From Spirometra erinaceieuropaei (lineage: Eukaryota; Platyhelminthes; Cestoda; Diphyllobothriidea; Diphyllobothriidae), in assembly GCA_902702965.1 (NCBI GenBank), contig CACRXP010000172.1:170197-234196 (forward strand): a stretch of 64,000 nucleotides of DNA, written 5' to 3'. The notes below the pieces were generated by a model, which was not told the origin of the DNA, ran no database searches, and saw only the letters and a list, made by a program, of their open reading frames with translations. Both the position numbers and the translations under genes were made by a program. Shown here one piece after another: positions 35,801-47,032 of this stretch (position 1 is its first letter; the number at the start of each line of letters is the position of its first letter).

Positions 35801-36939
35801 TGCACAAGGGGCTGTAGTATTTATAGGATGCAGTCGCCATGCTACCGCATACCTATGAATATTAACGGCTCTCCCCTTCATCAGGGATCATTGCACTTGG
35901 TGTGCTGACTGTTTGATGGCCGACATTCGCGTCGTTAACTGTTGTAGTTTCATCACGTGCGCTGGATTTTGATGCGCTGTTTGCTCGACCATCTGATCCA
36001 CCGACACTAGCGTTGGGAAAAGTGTTCACCTGTGCGCTTCCCGCGTGGCTAATTACTCCGCCTAGGCGAAGTCTCAGCACAGCTACATTTGCCGTACTGT
36101 ACTGACCAGAACGAAGCGTAATTGGGACGTTTTAGGAACAAAGGAGACTTGAACAGGCGTCTTGAGCTGTTTTACAATCGCCAGCCTGCCAGATTTGATC
36201 CTCAGAGCATAAATGTTCAGACCCAAAACTGTGCCCCTCAGCCATTGTTGAGTAACCTATCAGACCATCTATCACGAAGCCCCGGGACTTCTCCACGTCG
36301 CCTGTGCTCAAAAGCATTCGAGGTCACAAACAGGCGGTGGTCACTGGTGTATCTTGATTGCAAAGTGACCTACGAGCAGGTCCGTCCTGCGGTGATAATA
36401 GCTCGGTGACTACCAATCGTAGGACGCGGAACACAATCTTACAGTAACAAATAGGCTTTTTACTGATAAGTTTTCTGGTCCCCTGCAAAGAATTGACGGT
36501 TTTACGGACATCTTCAAAGTACCGATTTGAGCAAACGTCTTCACGTCTACCAACTTCATTGTTGGCGTGATATTCTGCTGGTCGTAACATGTCAACGCGA
36601 GATATTTACATGCATGCACCAAGTGGTGGATAGTGTACGAGACCAATGGCTGGCCAAATGCATGAAGCGTGGTATTCAAACATCGACTCTGTAAAATACG
36701 CACATCAGCATGTTAACTGCCTAGCTTGTGCAATAAAAACAAGCTCATCGTGCGGCCATAGGTCACATTCGTCGAATGTTGCGCCGAATTTCACCTGGTC
36801 TGCATGCTCGACATTGGTTTCTAAAAACAGGCGAAACGAAATGCTGCACTCCGAAGCCCCACCTGACCCACAGACTCACATCCTCTCGGCTGCGATCGGG
36901 GAGGGCAGTGGCGCCTCCTGTCTTCTTTTGTGTGCCCAA

Positions 36940-37275
36940 GGCATGTCGAACCCGGTTCTGCGTCCTGGCCTCGCAACTCCGCAAATCTGTGTGGTGACAG
37001 AGGGACGCTCACCGATCGTGTTACAGAACTCACTCGTCCCATTGTGTCTTGGGGCTCTCTCCCTCTCGAGCCCCGCCAGCAGCCGCATAGCGGCGCATGA
37101 GATGGGCCTAATAGCATTATCGACAAAGTCAAGGAAGACTGGAATGGCCATTTATGGCTGATCAGTCGTCGTCAGCCAGTCATACCCAACCCCGATGTGC
37201 GGAATACTTGGGGCTCGACACCGCGACTTGTTGGTTAGAAGTTCAACGCCTCTAACCACTGAGCCACGAGCTTGT
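36940..37275 (-). repeat. tRNA-derived SINE-like repeat, minus copy with long tail
   Basis: On the minus strand the tRNA-like head CTCGTGGCTCAGTGGTTAGA GGCG (37250-37270) leads into GGTTGGGTATGACTGGCTGA and AATGGCCATTCCAGTCTTCC. The stretch 36940-37120 is shared with 60130-60290 (GATCGTGTTACAGAACTCAC; GGGGCTCTCTC; GCAGCCGCATAGCGGCGC). Confidence 0.7.
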
Positions 37276-37307
37276 TGTCCTGTTGGTTGCAATAGGGAAT
37301 ATGCAAT

Positions 37308-37466
37308 GGTAGGAGGCTCAGTGGTTAGAGGCGTTGGACTCCTAACTAACGGGTCGCGGGATCGAGCTCCGGATGTCCCACACCTGGAGGTTGGGCGGGA
37401 CTGGCTGAGGACGGTTATCTAGTCAGAAAAGGCCACTCCGGTCTCCCTTGTCTTTGCCAGTTATGC
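37308..37466 (+). repeat. tRNA-derived SINE-like repeat, plus copy
   Basis: The head is AGGAGGCTCAGTGGTTAGAG GCG, with a B-box-like GGGATCGAGCTCC, and then GGTTGGGCGGGACTGGCTGA and CACTCCGGTCTCCCTTGTCT. With the minus copy at 36940-37275 it forms a head-to-head inverted pair separated by about 35 bases. Confidence 0.72.
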
Positions 37467-38307
37467 TACTCTACAAATCCGTGTATACATTGAAACCGAC
37501 AGAGAGCTGTGCCCTGCCCTTCGCGGCTCTGGAAACCGAACAGTGACACCTCTTTGTCCTATTTTATACGCCCAACGCTGCAACCTATGTCGAACTCGGT
37601 TGTGCGTCTCGGCCTATCTGCTCCACTAAACTGTGTTTCCGTAGAAAAAGATAGAGTGCTGTGCTCTGCCTTCTGGAAACCGAACAGTTCTCCTAGGCCT
37701 TGAAATCTCGCCCGTAATACGGTATAGTCAGTTAGCATCGGAACAAGACGCGCCCTCTGTCAGTCGACAGCGGAAAGGGTCACTGACAGGGGAGACTGGA
37801 GAGACAATTTCTGGTCAAACAACACCTCGTCCAGCAAGCAGGCCACAACAGCAAATGTCGTTTCTGTTTAGTTTTGACTCTTAGGAGAGACCAAGGATGA
37901 CCCAATTAATAGATAATTAGTATCAGTTATTGGGAGGCTGACGAGGGAAGTGGGTCTAGAGGCCTTCAACCCTCGTGAATAGTCTTAGATTCAGCAAGTG
38001 CTCGTCCACGCAACATGCCAAAAGGCAGGTTAAGACGCCTTGAAATGCGCTGGCCACTTTCATTTCATCTAACAAGTAGGTCGAGCTGGGGAAGCTGAGG
38101 TCAAACCATCCGCACTGAACTACCGAGGACCCAGTTATACTCAACACCGCGTTGGCGAATGGAAAAATGATGCGCATAGCACATTTGTGAGGGTTCCTTC
38201 ACAGACAAAAGCAGTACTAACACTGCTGTTCTCTGTGCAGCTACTGTCACCGTGACGACAAAAGGACGGAATGCACTGAAAGAGAGGCAGGGAGGGACAG
38301 GAGTTAC

Positions 38308-38426
38308 CTTGCTTGAGGCCATGTCACTGACCGATCGGTGGGTTTGGACGCTCTCCAGTCTCTCCAGACACCATTCGAGCTCTTCAAGGGTCTCCGTAGC
38401 CAATCCGTTAGAGGGCTCATCTTCGG
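38308..38426 (-). CDS. PDE4 exon: first half of UCR2
   Basis: The exon of 119 bases encodes (S)[18 protein letters not shown] then [24 protein letters not shown]4 proteins have [32 protein letters not shown], so this is UCR2, the regulatory helix region that mediates autoinhibition and dimerisation. The acceptor GCGTAG and donor GTAACTCC (minus strand) are clear. The 3' junction is phase 0 into FKKLLNKEL at 18882. The 5' junction needs one base from the upstream exon, which the 41093-41214 candidate supplies. Confidence 0.95.
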
Positions 38427-39229
38427 CTACGCGGGGAATAGGAAGAGGAACAAATAGCAGGCTTAGATTCACTGGCATATAAAAATATTAACTGTTAGGA
38501 GACAAGCGGGAAATGGTTTCTTAGCGCTGTGTAGGCAGATGGGAGGGAACACCGGCGTTTCCTCCAGCCTCCCCTCATCTGAACTGATTCACTGTCGTTT
38601 TTACCGGGTAAGTCATCTGCATTTATATGCTTCCTGCCACAAAAATACATGGACTTCGAAACTCTTTTCATTTTCCCCTCAAAGGTTCTATCAAACGGCT
38701 ACGCCCAAAAAATTGTATGATCCAGCGAGGCCAGGGCGGAGACCCTGTCCATTGGTCGGCCCTTGGGATACTGAGGAGAATAATTACTGGTAAATCTCCT
38801 CATTACCAGGGAAGCTATACCAGTCGTTAAATGACAATATTACTTAAAACCTGCAACACGCATCTGTCGCCAGAAAAAGGCAAGTGAAATGCCGACCAGT
38901 GGTATGGAACGCAGATCGTCGATATTCGTAATGTCGCCGTCAGAAAAAGACAGAGGAAGAGATAAACTCACGATAAACCAGGAGCGGCGACAGTCAGTCC
39001 TCAGCTAAGACTTCGTTGAAGCTTTTTTTAATTTCTCCAGAAATTAATGCATAAAATTGGAGTAAATCCATCAAGATAAATCTTTTTTAGCTCGCTTTGA
39101 AAGACGATTACGCAGTTATTCCGCGGAAGCTGGTGGATTTCAGGTCAACCGTTCACGCAAACTTTCTGGCCGAGGCTGAAGTACTTTCTCCCGAGGGAAT
39201 TAAAAAGCTTAAATTTGCGGATTGGTGCG

Positions 39230-39340
39230 CGGAACGCCGAGGAACACACTGATGAGTCAAAGCCCCTAGTAGGTGTATCATACATCGGCCCAAAATGGAC
39301 CAAACACGTGTCTTTTATCCGGGACCTTTTATCCGGGACC
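39230..39340 (+). ncRNA. hammerhead-like ribozyme repeat, copy 3
   Basis: CTGATGAGTC is intact at 39249-39258, and GACCAAACACGTGTC at 39298-39312 stands where GACGAAAC..GTC is expected. GAGTC/GAC can pair as stem II and ACACGTGT as stem III. A 14-base tandem duplication (CTTTTATCCGGGAC twice) follows. Confidence 0.5.
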
Positions 39341-39799
39341 TGTGCTACACGTTTGGCAAGTCGTGAGACATTTGTACTCCCCTATATATACTGGGATAGG
39401 AAGTGAGCTTCTCGTTCCATCTTGTAAGTCCACAAAGCCTGTTCAGGTAGACAGAAGAAAACGTCGACGTCAGCAAGCAAAAGGAGGTTGGAGCCATGCA
39501 AACCGGGTTAAGACAGGGAGGCCTTATAAAGGAGGGAAGGATGACTGGAACAGCCGTTTTTTGCCGGTTTGCATTCACCGGCAAGCCTATTCCAACCATG
39601 ACTGGGACAGGTTTTGTGTTTGAAAGCAACAAAACGCTAAACTGGAAAAACGCTAACAACTGAGCCATACGCCCAAGTCTTGCAGACTACGATGGGTTCC
39701 CAAGCAGCCACCCCGATGAGATACAGTGACGCCTTGAAAGTTCGGGTTCTCCCAGGCGGTAGTGCATAAACGGAGGGATCAATTATCGAGAAGTGGTGT

Positions 39800-40215
39800 C
39801 TGCTCGACCGTCGTCAACGACGGTGCCAATCGTGTGCCCCACAGCATGATGGGTACAGGACGGCGACTCGCGCGCGTTAATTAGTTCATAATGGTAGGAG
39901 ACCTGTCTAGAATCTATCGCTCCATCTTCCCCCACCCACATGGCCAAGGTGGCAAGACAGAGTCAGAACAACCGGAGGCGGAATCGGGCGCGAATACTGA
40001 CGAAACTAGACGGCTCGTCTGCGCGTGGCACACAGGCGCATGGTCGGCGCACTACGATCCACGCTATCGCAGAGACAAGAAGAGGCCCCACTCGGGGGGG
40101 GGAGTAATTGCAATCCAACTCTTCGTCGCGAGAGGAGGACGGAGATGGCCCGTCAGTCCGCTGCCTTACAAGCCACGACTTTTAGCGCATCGTGATGGCA
40201 TAGTTTATCGCGAGA
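39800..40215 (+). repeat. dispersed repeat family C, copy 5
   Basis: Landmarks TCGACCGTCGTC, AATTAGTTCATAATGGTAGG AGACC, TGGCAAGACAGAGTCA, CGTCTGCGCGTGGCAC and AAGCCACGACTTTTAGCGCA appear in the family order. Confidence 0.7.
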
Positions 40216-41092
40216 AAGTGCGCTGAACTGTCATGGGAACGGAGATCCGAGAATCGACCCCCCTCTCTCGCAGACACCAGACCACTGTACGAGCCGATCA
40301 GCCATCTGATGCTGGGATTAGGCGTAAATGACTGGCGTGACGTGGACCCGCACCCAGGCGATCCACAATAGGCTCCCATGTGTGACAGTAGTTAATGGAT
40401 GCAATCAGTCTGGTTAACGTGTGCGCACCCTGTTGGGCCAATGAAACTTCCCCGTGGTCCGTTGGGGGGGGGGGGGACATTCGAGATGTGATACTGATAA
40501 AAATAAGAACAGCTTGGACATGTCCATTTCCGGGAAATCTGTCAGCCTTGGTCAATCAGCCAACCAACTGTAGTTAGCAAAACTGGCCATGCGTGCGGAG
40601 TGAGCGTCATCAGAACAAATGCAGCGGACAAAACAACGCATTTCAGACCATCACAACGAGGTTATTGTCTACCGGACAAGCAATTTTAAATGAGTGGCTT
40701 CATTCATTTATTACATCAACTCTCCTTCTTAGCGTCCTTTTTCATAGGAACCACGGTTAGCGCAGTCCGGTGATCCAACAGCTGCTACCCTAACTCCCAC
40801 GGTGTCCTACCCATTGACGGGAAGAGGATAAAGTCAGTCCATGGTTGTAGTTCACCTAGAGCTCCGCAGTCTATGCTCGATTTCAGCCGCCGGAGTAGAC
40901 GACAGATCGGATTCGTCAGACCCGTCGTCGTCGGAGGTAGTTTTGCATGGAAAAGCCTAATTCTCGCTATTACCGAGACCGACTGGATGAAATCTGCTCA
41001 CAATCCTATCAGATGCAGGTAAGTAGTACAAGTGGACAGTTTCGAGACGACAGCTGCTGTCTCTCCCTTTTCCTGCGTTTCCATCCCCATAC

Positions 41093-41214
41093 ACAGTCGT
41101 TCGTCAACTGTCAATAATTTGTTCGTAGAACAAACAGATGTGATGATAGGGCTGTCGGCAGCCCCATCATCTGCTTCTAACCTCCCCTCCGGACCAGAGC
41201 AAAGATTTGATCGA
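41093..41214 (-). CDS. candidate PDE4 linker exon between UCR1 and UCR2
   Basis: On the minus strand, an open stretch ending SPIITSVCSTNKLLTVDERL plus one base meets a GTATGG donor at 41092. Joined to 38426 it reads STNKLLTVDERLSEDEPSNG and [11 protein letters not shown], which resembles the [26 protein letters not shown] of other PDE4 proteins, and the phase (1 + 2 bases) fits exactly. The 5' boundary is uncertain; I placed it after TTTTGAG at 41215, but other acceptors are possible. The N-terminal residues here (RSNLCSGPEGRLEADDG) have no family counterpart I recognise. Confidence 0.45.
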
Positions 41215-41687
41215 CTCAAAACATCCACCAAGTCACCCAAAACACACACACACGCGCAAGACTCCTAAGCCGATAATTTACCGAATCCCCTGGATTCCCG
41301 TTTGACGAGCAGACAGATGTAGAGTATAAACGGGAGGGGGGGGGCGGTGGTGCCCAGGCTGAACACTATTTAGAACATAAAAACGGCAAGTGTGTAAACG
41401 AAGCGTTACCGTCCATCCAAGTACATGACAAAGGTCATCCTTTTTAACCCAGGCTCCACAGTCAATCATTCTGGCGAGCACAGCCATTTTGCAAATTCCT
41501 GCGTCGCACTGAAGTCGACTGAGGTAGGACCGGGGGGGAGGATACAGGACTGACTTGCAACTGTATAAAGCGCGCGCGCGGATAGGACATTGGCTTAGAA
41601 AACGCAAATAAATCCTCCCGAAGTTATCATCATCAGTCGGTCTGAAGCAACTGGCGGTTCAGTGAATTAATTGTGACACCGGGGAAT

Positions 41688-42002
41688 TTGACAGTTCGAT
41701 CGTCGCAAATGACAGCGTCCACCGAGTGTCCCACAAAGTGAACACAGCTCCAGTGAATAGCGTGCGCCTACGGTAAGACATAACTGCGCAGTATCTACCA
41801 AATTCCCTCATCAGCCCGGCTCTGATGGCAAGACAACGTCAAGACAACCGGAGGTGGGCGCGGGCGCAGTGGCTGACAAGTTTAAACAACCCGTCTACGC
41901 GTGCCGCACACCTCCTGGTTCCCCTCACACGTGCAGGGCTTCTGTAAAAGTAGCTCAAATCCCTTATGAGTGGGAGTGCCAGGAGAGGTCACATTAGTAA
42001 GG
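41688..42002 (+). repeat. dispersed repeat family C, copy 6, left part
   Basis: ACAGTTCGATCGTCGCAAAT, GGCTCTGATGGCAAGACAAC and GTCTACGCGTGCCGCACACC are present. The copy breaks at the TA where a MITE begins and continues at 42821. Confidence 0.75.
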
Positions 42003-42004
42003 TA

Positions 42005-42820
42005 CAGTAGGTGGGCTAACTCATGAAATGTTAAGCGAAATTCCGAAATGCGTTTTCGTTTCGAAAAGCTTAATTAATTAGGGTTGTAAAATTAATCAGT
42101 CTTCAGTATAATTCTATAATAATGCAGTTACCGCCGGATGCTGGCTTTCGAACGAACTTCCTTCCGACTGCATACAAAAACCACACTCCGTAAAAATGAC
42201 TAGATGTATAGCATGCATTTTTCTCATTGATTTTCAATGCCCCTAAATATCCAATCATATTTCGCGGAAAACATGCATAAAAATATTCATTCTTTTGATC
42301 ATTCAGTAGAAAATTACGTCTTCTTCCAATTTTATACTCGAAGAAGGGGTATTATTCGGTTTTCAATGACTTTTTTAATTCCCGAATAATTTTGAACCCG
42401 TTCTGTCGACATACCTGCATTCAAGGTTTCCAAACTATTAGCGGTATAGTTTCTCCGTACGGAAAACCATGCACTTCTCTGCGGTATTGGTTCGTAAAGT
42501 TCAGCATTGGATACGGTCCATATTGTTAACTTTACAAGCCACATTGGTAAATGCAGAGACATGACGATTTATGAACGGCCATTTCACGGTATTTAAAAGT
42601 CTCGCAATTAGAAACTTCTTTAAAACCGATTTATGTCCATCCTTCCAGCATAAACTTGAGAAAAAACATACTTTTCTACCGAATGTGTGGAAGAACGAAT
42701 ATTTTTTTATGCGTGTTTTCAGTGAAATACAATTGGAAATTTAGAGGAATCGAAAATCAACGATAAAAGTGCATGTTACTTAAGTAGTCATTTTTTACAG
42801 AGTGTAATTTTGCATGCAGA
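42005..42820. mobile_element. foldback MITE inserted into a family C repeat
   Basis: After TA (42003-42004) it starts CAGTAGGTGGGCTAACTCAT GAAATG. Inverted arms are visible (GAAAATTACGTCTTCTTCCA; TACTTAAGTAGTCATTTTTTACAGAGTG). The right terminus is cut short at about 42820, where family C sequence resumes. Confidence 0.75.
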
Positions 42821-43000
42821 GGGCCGAGGTACCCTCCGTTAGTTGGCAACCTTCCAAACCACGACTTTTAGCTCATTGTGGTAGATTCAGTCGCGTTAGA
42901 TTTATTATAGTGGAAAGTGTGCTGATTTGCCGTGGGTATGGATTCCCCAGTGTCGATCTCATTCTCGCCCTACCTTCTCCCATGTATCAGGCGACTGTTG
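42821..43000 (+). repeat. dispersed repeat family C, copy 6, right part
   Basis: GTTAGTTGGCAACCTTCCAA ACCACGACTTTTAGC and GATTTATTATAGTGG continue the family order that was interrupted at 42002. Confidence 0.7.
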
Positions 43001-43719
43001 CGGCCTCTTAACCAACTGATGGTGAGATAGCCGCGGCATCTACCAAAGTTGAACAGTCGTATACGCATTCCCCACAGGCCTGGTGTCCACTGGCATGCAC
43101 CAGGCATCGAATAACTCACAGGGACGAAGACGGGTCGTTTGATTTCATTGAAAGATAGCATTTTAGTTGGCGTTCCGACGGAGGGGGGCTGGGTGGGGCT
43201 TTGGCATTACCTCTCGAGCATCAGCTCAAAAAAGTGCGTTAGGGAGAAACTGGAGTTTATGGAGGCTGCAGGGAAAGGGCCGAAATGGGTGGTGTGCGAA
43301 TGCACCAGGAAGGAGGCGTCCATACCTGCACAAGGAACTCGGCGTGCATCATCTCCATGGGCAGTCCCGAATCGAGAACTACAAGGGATAAAAAAGGTTG
43401 CTTTGGTAAATGTCTGCATCAGCAGGGGAAAAAACAGCAGTCCGGTATGACCGAGCTGCCTTCAGAGTGACCCACCCAAAACACCAAAAGTAGTAATGTT
43501 AGGATGGTAGATTAAGTCTGCACTGACCCACCAGCGTTCTGAAAGACTCTGATAATAAATTGGAGGCGGGGGCAAAAAAAAATAACGAGGGAAAAGTGTG
43601 ATTTCCATTTTCAGATCTAGTTTAGAAGCCATAGTTCAGCACACTCAATTATCTGATGATCGCGGATGACGTAATCAACCGCTTACGTATGTATGAGGCG
43701 AGCGATGTCCTTATTTGCA

Positions 43720-44140
43720 TGTAGATATGTTCTCAGTGACGCAGATCTCTGCTGCACCTATTCCACTCTCAATTCCTACACACGAGACTGAAGACGGACG
43801 AAGACCCAGTGACTAACAATGGGGGGTATACCGGCCGTCTACGCCTGCCACACGCGACCTGTCATCCAAATTCAAGGGTATCTTGCTCAGGGGATTTCAA
43901 ATCTCACGCAAGCGAGGGTCGCGTCAAGAATGAACCATTGTCATCTGATCCCCACTTCAAAGAGGGAATGAGTCATCCCGCCAGTCGGGGGCCCCCGGCG
44001 TCACGACTGTTAGCTAGTTGTGGTAGTTTGAAAGCACGCTTCGGATCCGAGACAAATCTGCTTCGCCCCCTCTTTATTTTTTTCCCATACACCGGTGGGT
44101 TCAGCAATACAAGTCGACTAGGAGTAAAATTTGACGCAGG
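43720..44140 (+). repeat. dispersed repeat family C, copy 7
   Basis: GGCCGTCTACGCCTGCCACA, GAATGAGTCATCCCGCCAGT, CACGACTGTTAGCTAGTTGT and CCCTCTTTATTTTTTTCCCA correspond to the 3' half of the family; the 5' half is poorly preserved. Confidence 0.6.
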
Positions 44141-45029
44141 GCCTAATACGCGCCACCCACGTGCTCGGCTCTCGAGGTACCTTAAGTGTCTCAGTTCCAA
44201 GGAGCCACTGCAGTCTGACCCGCTTTCCACTGGAGGGCCGAGCTGATGACGTCAGCTGGTAAGTGTCCAGGTAACGGCATCCATCGCTGGATTTATTGAG
44301 GTTGCGGAACACGCTGAGGCAGCGTCGGTCTCACCAAACCTGTCTCCCTCACCCCCCCCACCCCCCCCCCAGTGGCACGAGTGGCCCGCATGATACTTAA
44401 TTAGGATGTAACGACTGACACGGCGTGAGAGCTGTCGTTTAGGCGTGCCACACCCCTCAAAGGGGCACTACTACTCGAGGACGGTGCGGTTCTCTCCAAG
44501 ACAGGCATGAGTTTGAAAACGCCCTGGTACCTGCGTCTACGGTAAAGTTGTTGCTAAGACGCAAAACCTCAAGTTCCGTCTTTCTTCGTCATGGCCCCGT
44601 TTTTTTTAAAACAAAACCTGCAGTCCCACTGGCCGATGTATACAGTTTAGGAAGGGGAAAAGAGCCCAAAAGTGTTGTTTTGTGCAGACGGGGGGAGAGG
44701 CACTGGAACAGCTCTCGCTCGCAGGAGCTGGGAGGGACTGCTACTTGTCAGAGGGCGCAAAAACGACCTGGGCGTGAATAGCTTTCGATTAGGCTAAATT
44801 TGACCCCCCAAAACAGGCTGCGCTGCGAATGCGCTAGCAAAAACGGGGATTAGGCATGCGGTTGGTGGGTTACGCGCTCAGTCCTCGTGGGCCTAAATCT
44901 GGTGCCGTAGTGCCTCTCAGTCGGCGACCGTTTGGTTACACAGCCTTGAAGGGTGACGGCCCAGGCAAATACAGGGCCACGTGTCACCCTTCTGGGCCGA
45001 AAGATCTGAAAGCGCCCGCTATGCCAGGA

Positions 45030-45180
45030 GCAGGAAACCATGGATCTCGCAGCCAGGTATGCGCTGGCAGTTCTCTGACACCTGGTTCCCTGTCGGCAGA
45101 TGCGCTTGCGCTCCCTCTGGATAAACAGGTCGTATGCATGGCTGCCCAGTCATCCTCCTCCTCCTCCTCCTCCTCCTCCT
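45030..45180 (-). repeat. dispersed repeat F, copy 2, with (TCC)n
   Basis: The minus-strand copy of 26755-26880 (GACTGGGCAGCCATGCATAC, GCATCTGCCGACAGGGAACC) is preceded on that strand by a GGA tract of nine units (45153-45180). Confidence 0.6.
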
Positions 45181-45959
45181 GACCCGTTCATTTGCTGCGT
45201 GGACCAGGGGTGTGTAGTGGAGCGCCAAGGTGCAGGGTCGGCCGCGCTATCCACCTGCACTCTTCCCCACCTCCGGTCTCATTGACTCTGCCTTGACACC
45301 GGGTCCAGGTAATGGAGGAGGAGAGAGTGCGGTAGATGCTGCGCAATTATACGATTACTATAAACTAAATCACGTTCAAGTCGCCGTGCCTGCCTCATTC
45401 TGCTGTGCAGTACATGGTGGACCTCGTCGGATGCGATGGTCACCTGGTGCCGTATAATGTGTGCGTGTCAGCCACTGCGCCCAATCCCGCCGCCAGTCGG
45501 TTGACAGGCTCGGACAATCAACTGGAGCATGGGAGAGGGAAAATAGACGGGAGACGGCACTGAAGACTGCGCATTCTTAATCATAATGGTTCTGACGAGC
45601 TTGAATTTATTGCGACCCACTATGAGTCCTGACTCAGAAGATTGACAACTGAGGGATAACTCGGCACTCATGGGAGAATTTGGAGTGGCTGGAAGGTGAA
45701 TGATAAACCGCACCTTCTCAATGTGCACTTTCAGTCACATGTAATCCCAGCTGCTATATTAGAAAGACCGGCAGATTTGGAGTTGGGACCAGAAAGTGTG
45801 TGGCAGGCCTCGATGGGGCTGTTTCGACGTACTAGCCAATGCGTCCGAGGCCGCCTCCGGACGTCTGGATAGGGTTTAGCCATCGGAGAAAAGTAGGTGA
45901 GTGGGCGCGGCGAAAGTCTTTTTCGTCACATGATAATTCGCGCGCAAGTCGACAGTCCT

Positions 45960-46265
45960 GCGACCCCTCCCCCCGTCACTCTCCATTCCGACATCCGCCA
46001 AGTCCTGGTTTCTAGGTAAGGTCAAGACGACAGGCGATGAACGCTGGCGTAGTGACTGTGGTGGCCCAACCCACGTCTACACGTGTCGCACACCTGCCGG
46101 CTCAGCCTTGCCCACGCACCAGGCATTGGGGTGGAACCTACAGCGGGCAGGAGCCATTGCGGTCTGATCCACATGCCAGAGGAGAGCGGAATTGTCTCGT
46201 CAATTGACGGCCCTCCAAGCCACGACTTTAAGTGCATTATTAGTATCTGACAGCTTGCTGCGCTT
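45960..46265 (+). repeat. dispersed repeat family C, copy 8 (3' part)
   Basis: CCCACGTCTACACGTGTCGC ACACC, CCATTGCGGTCTGATCCACA and GGCCCTCCAAGCCACGACTT TAAGTGCATTA follow the family order. Confidence 0.6.
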
Positions 46266-46489
46266 CTGTGCACACCCTAATGTACAAGGCGCTGTGGAAG
46301 AAAGCTAGAGAATGCCAGCGAAAGATGCTACTCGACGTCCATGTCTAATGCTTCACAGATCTACGGAAGTTAAGGGTCACCCACTAATTGCAGACGACAG
46401 TAAAACTTTCACAACAGCCACAATTCCGTTGGTTAATACATATTTACTTGTACTTCCAGCTAAATCTCAAACCTCCTTCTAATTATAGT

Positions 46490-46820
46490 AATTGACAGTT
46501 TGATCGCTGCGAGCTGCGAGAACATCCATCGCCTGCCCCACGGAGTGAACGCAGCGCCAGTAACTTGCTCGTGAATTAGTTTCTATCGCAGGAGACTTCC
46601 TCAGCCTCTACCGCACTCTCCCCTCCTTCACACACATCAGGCTCTGATGGCAAGACAATCTTAAGCCAATCGGAGTTGGGTTGGGCGGCGGTGCCTGACA
46701 GATCCAAAGGGCCCGTCTACGGCGTGGTCCCCGCAAGAGGCGGCTCAAATTTCACGTTCATGAGAGTGCCATAAAGGCCAAATTGAGAAGGAGTCGTTTA
46801 AAGTGATTACTAACAGTTGC
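46490..46820 (+). repeat. dispersed repeat family C, copy 9
   Basis: GACAGTTTGATCGCTGCGAG, GTGAATTAGTTTCTATCGCA GGAGACTT and GGCTCTGATGGCAAGACAAT are present; the far 3' block is missing. Confidence 0.7.
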
Positions 46821-46945
46821 AAAGGCATCATGAAGGTTGCACGCAGATCTTACCTCAGTGTCTCCAGCCCGTGAAGGCATTAATTAATCATCTTATATTA
46901 GGAAGCGTCTTTCTGCAATATACCTTTGTTTAGTAAAGGGGCAAC

Positions 46946-47032
46946 GGCAAGATCTTATTTCGTAGCCGTACCTGTTAGGGGTTAGGCTGGGGCCTGTCTA
47001 TTGTAGGTACGGATACGAAATAAGATCTGACC
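46946..47032. mobile_element. 87-base hairpin element with telomere-like loop
   Basis: GATCTTATTTCGTAGCCGTA CCT (46951-46973) is mirrored at 47005-47027 with one mismatch in 23 bases. The loop holds GTTAGGGGTTAGGCTGGGG. The outer bases GGCAAGAT..ATCTGACC match the ends of the larger telomere-tract elements, so it looks like a minimal member of that group. Confidence 0.7.

Larger units (their letters stand above)
18883..38307 (-). other. PDE4 intron within UCR2, 19.4 kb
   Basis: The intron splits UCR2 between ..SDMASSK (38308) and FKKLLNKEL (18882), the same exon junction used in vertebrate PDE4 genes (SNK|FKR). It hosts the complete mariner-type element, a full-length MITE, three telomere-tract elements, SINE-like repeats and simple repeats. 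Subregions 24600-26450, 26900-28700 and 33060-36900 contain no recognisable gene; their open frames (up to 171 codons) match no family I know. Confidence 0.8.

Noticed and set aside
36646..37161. 171-codon plus-strand frame
   Set aside because: Much of it lies in repeat sequence shared with 60130-60290 in another setting; no protein family is recognised.
40948..41019. Plus-strand ATG followed by MEKPNSRYYRDRLDEICSQS and a GTAAGT donor
   Set aside because: The next downstream acceptor gives an early stop in the required frame, and no protein family is recognisable.
41426..41521. Minus-strand open stretch with good-looking acceptor (CTACCTCAG) and donor (GTAACG), containing MAVLARMIDCGAWV
   Set aside because: It has no family resemblance I recognise, and its phase-0 end does not match the phase needed by the 41093-41214 candidate, so I cannot tie it to PDE4.
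44521..44600. Minus-strand EVLRLSNNFT, resembling part of UCR1 (LASLRTVRNNF)
   Set aside because: Only a few residues match, the TPFAQ part is absent and splice phase to the linker exon cannot be shown.
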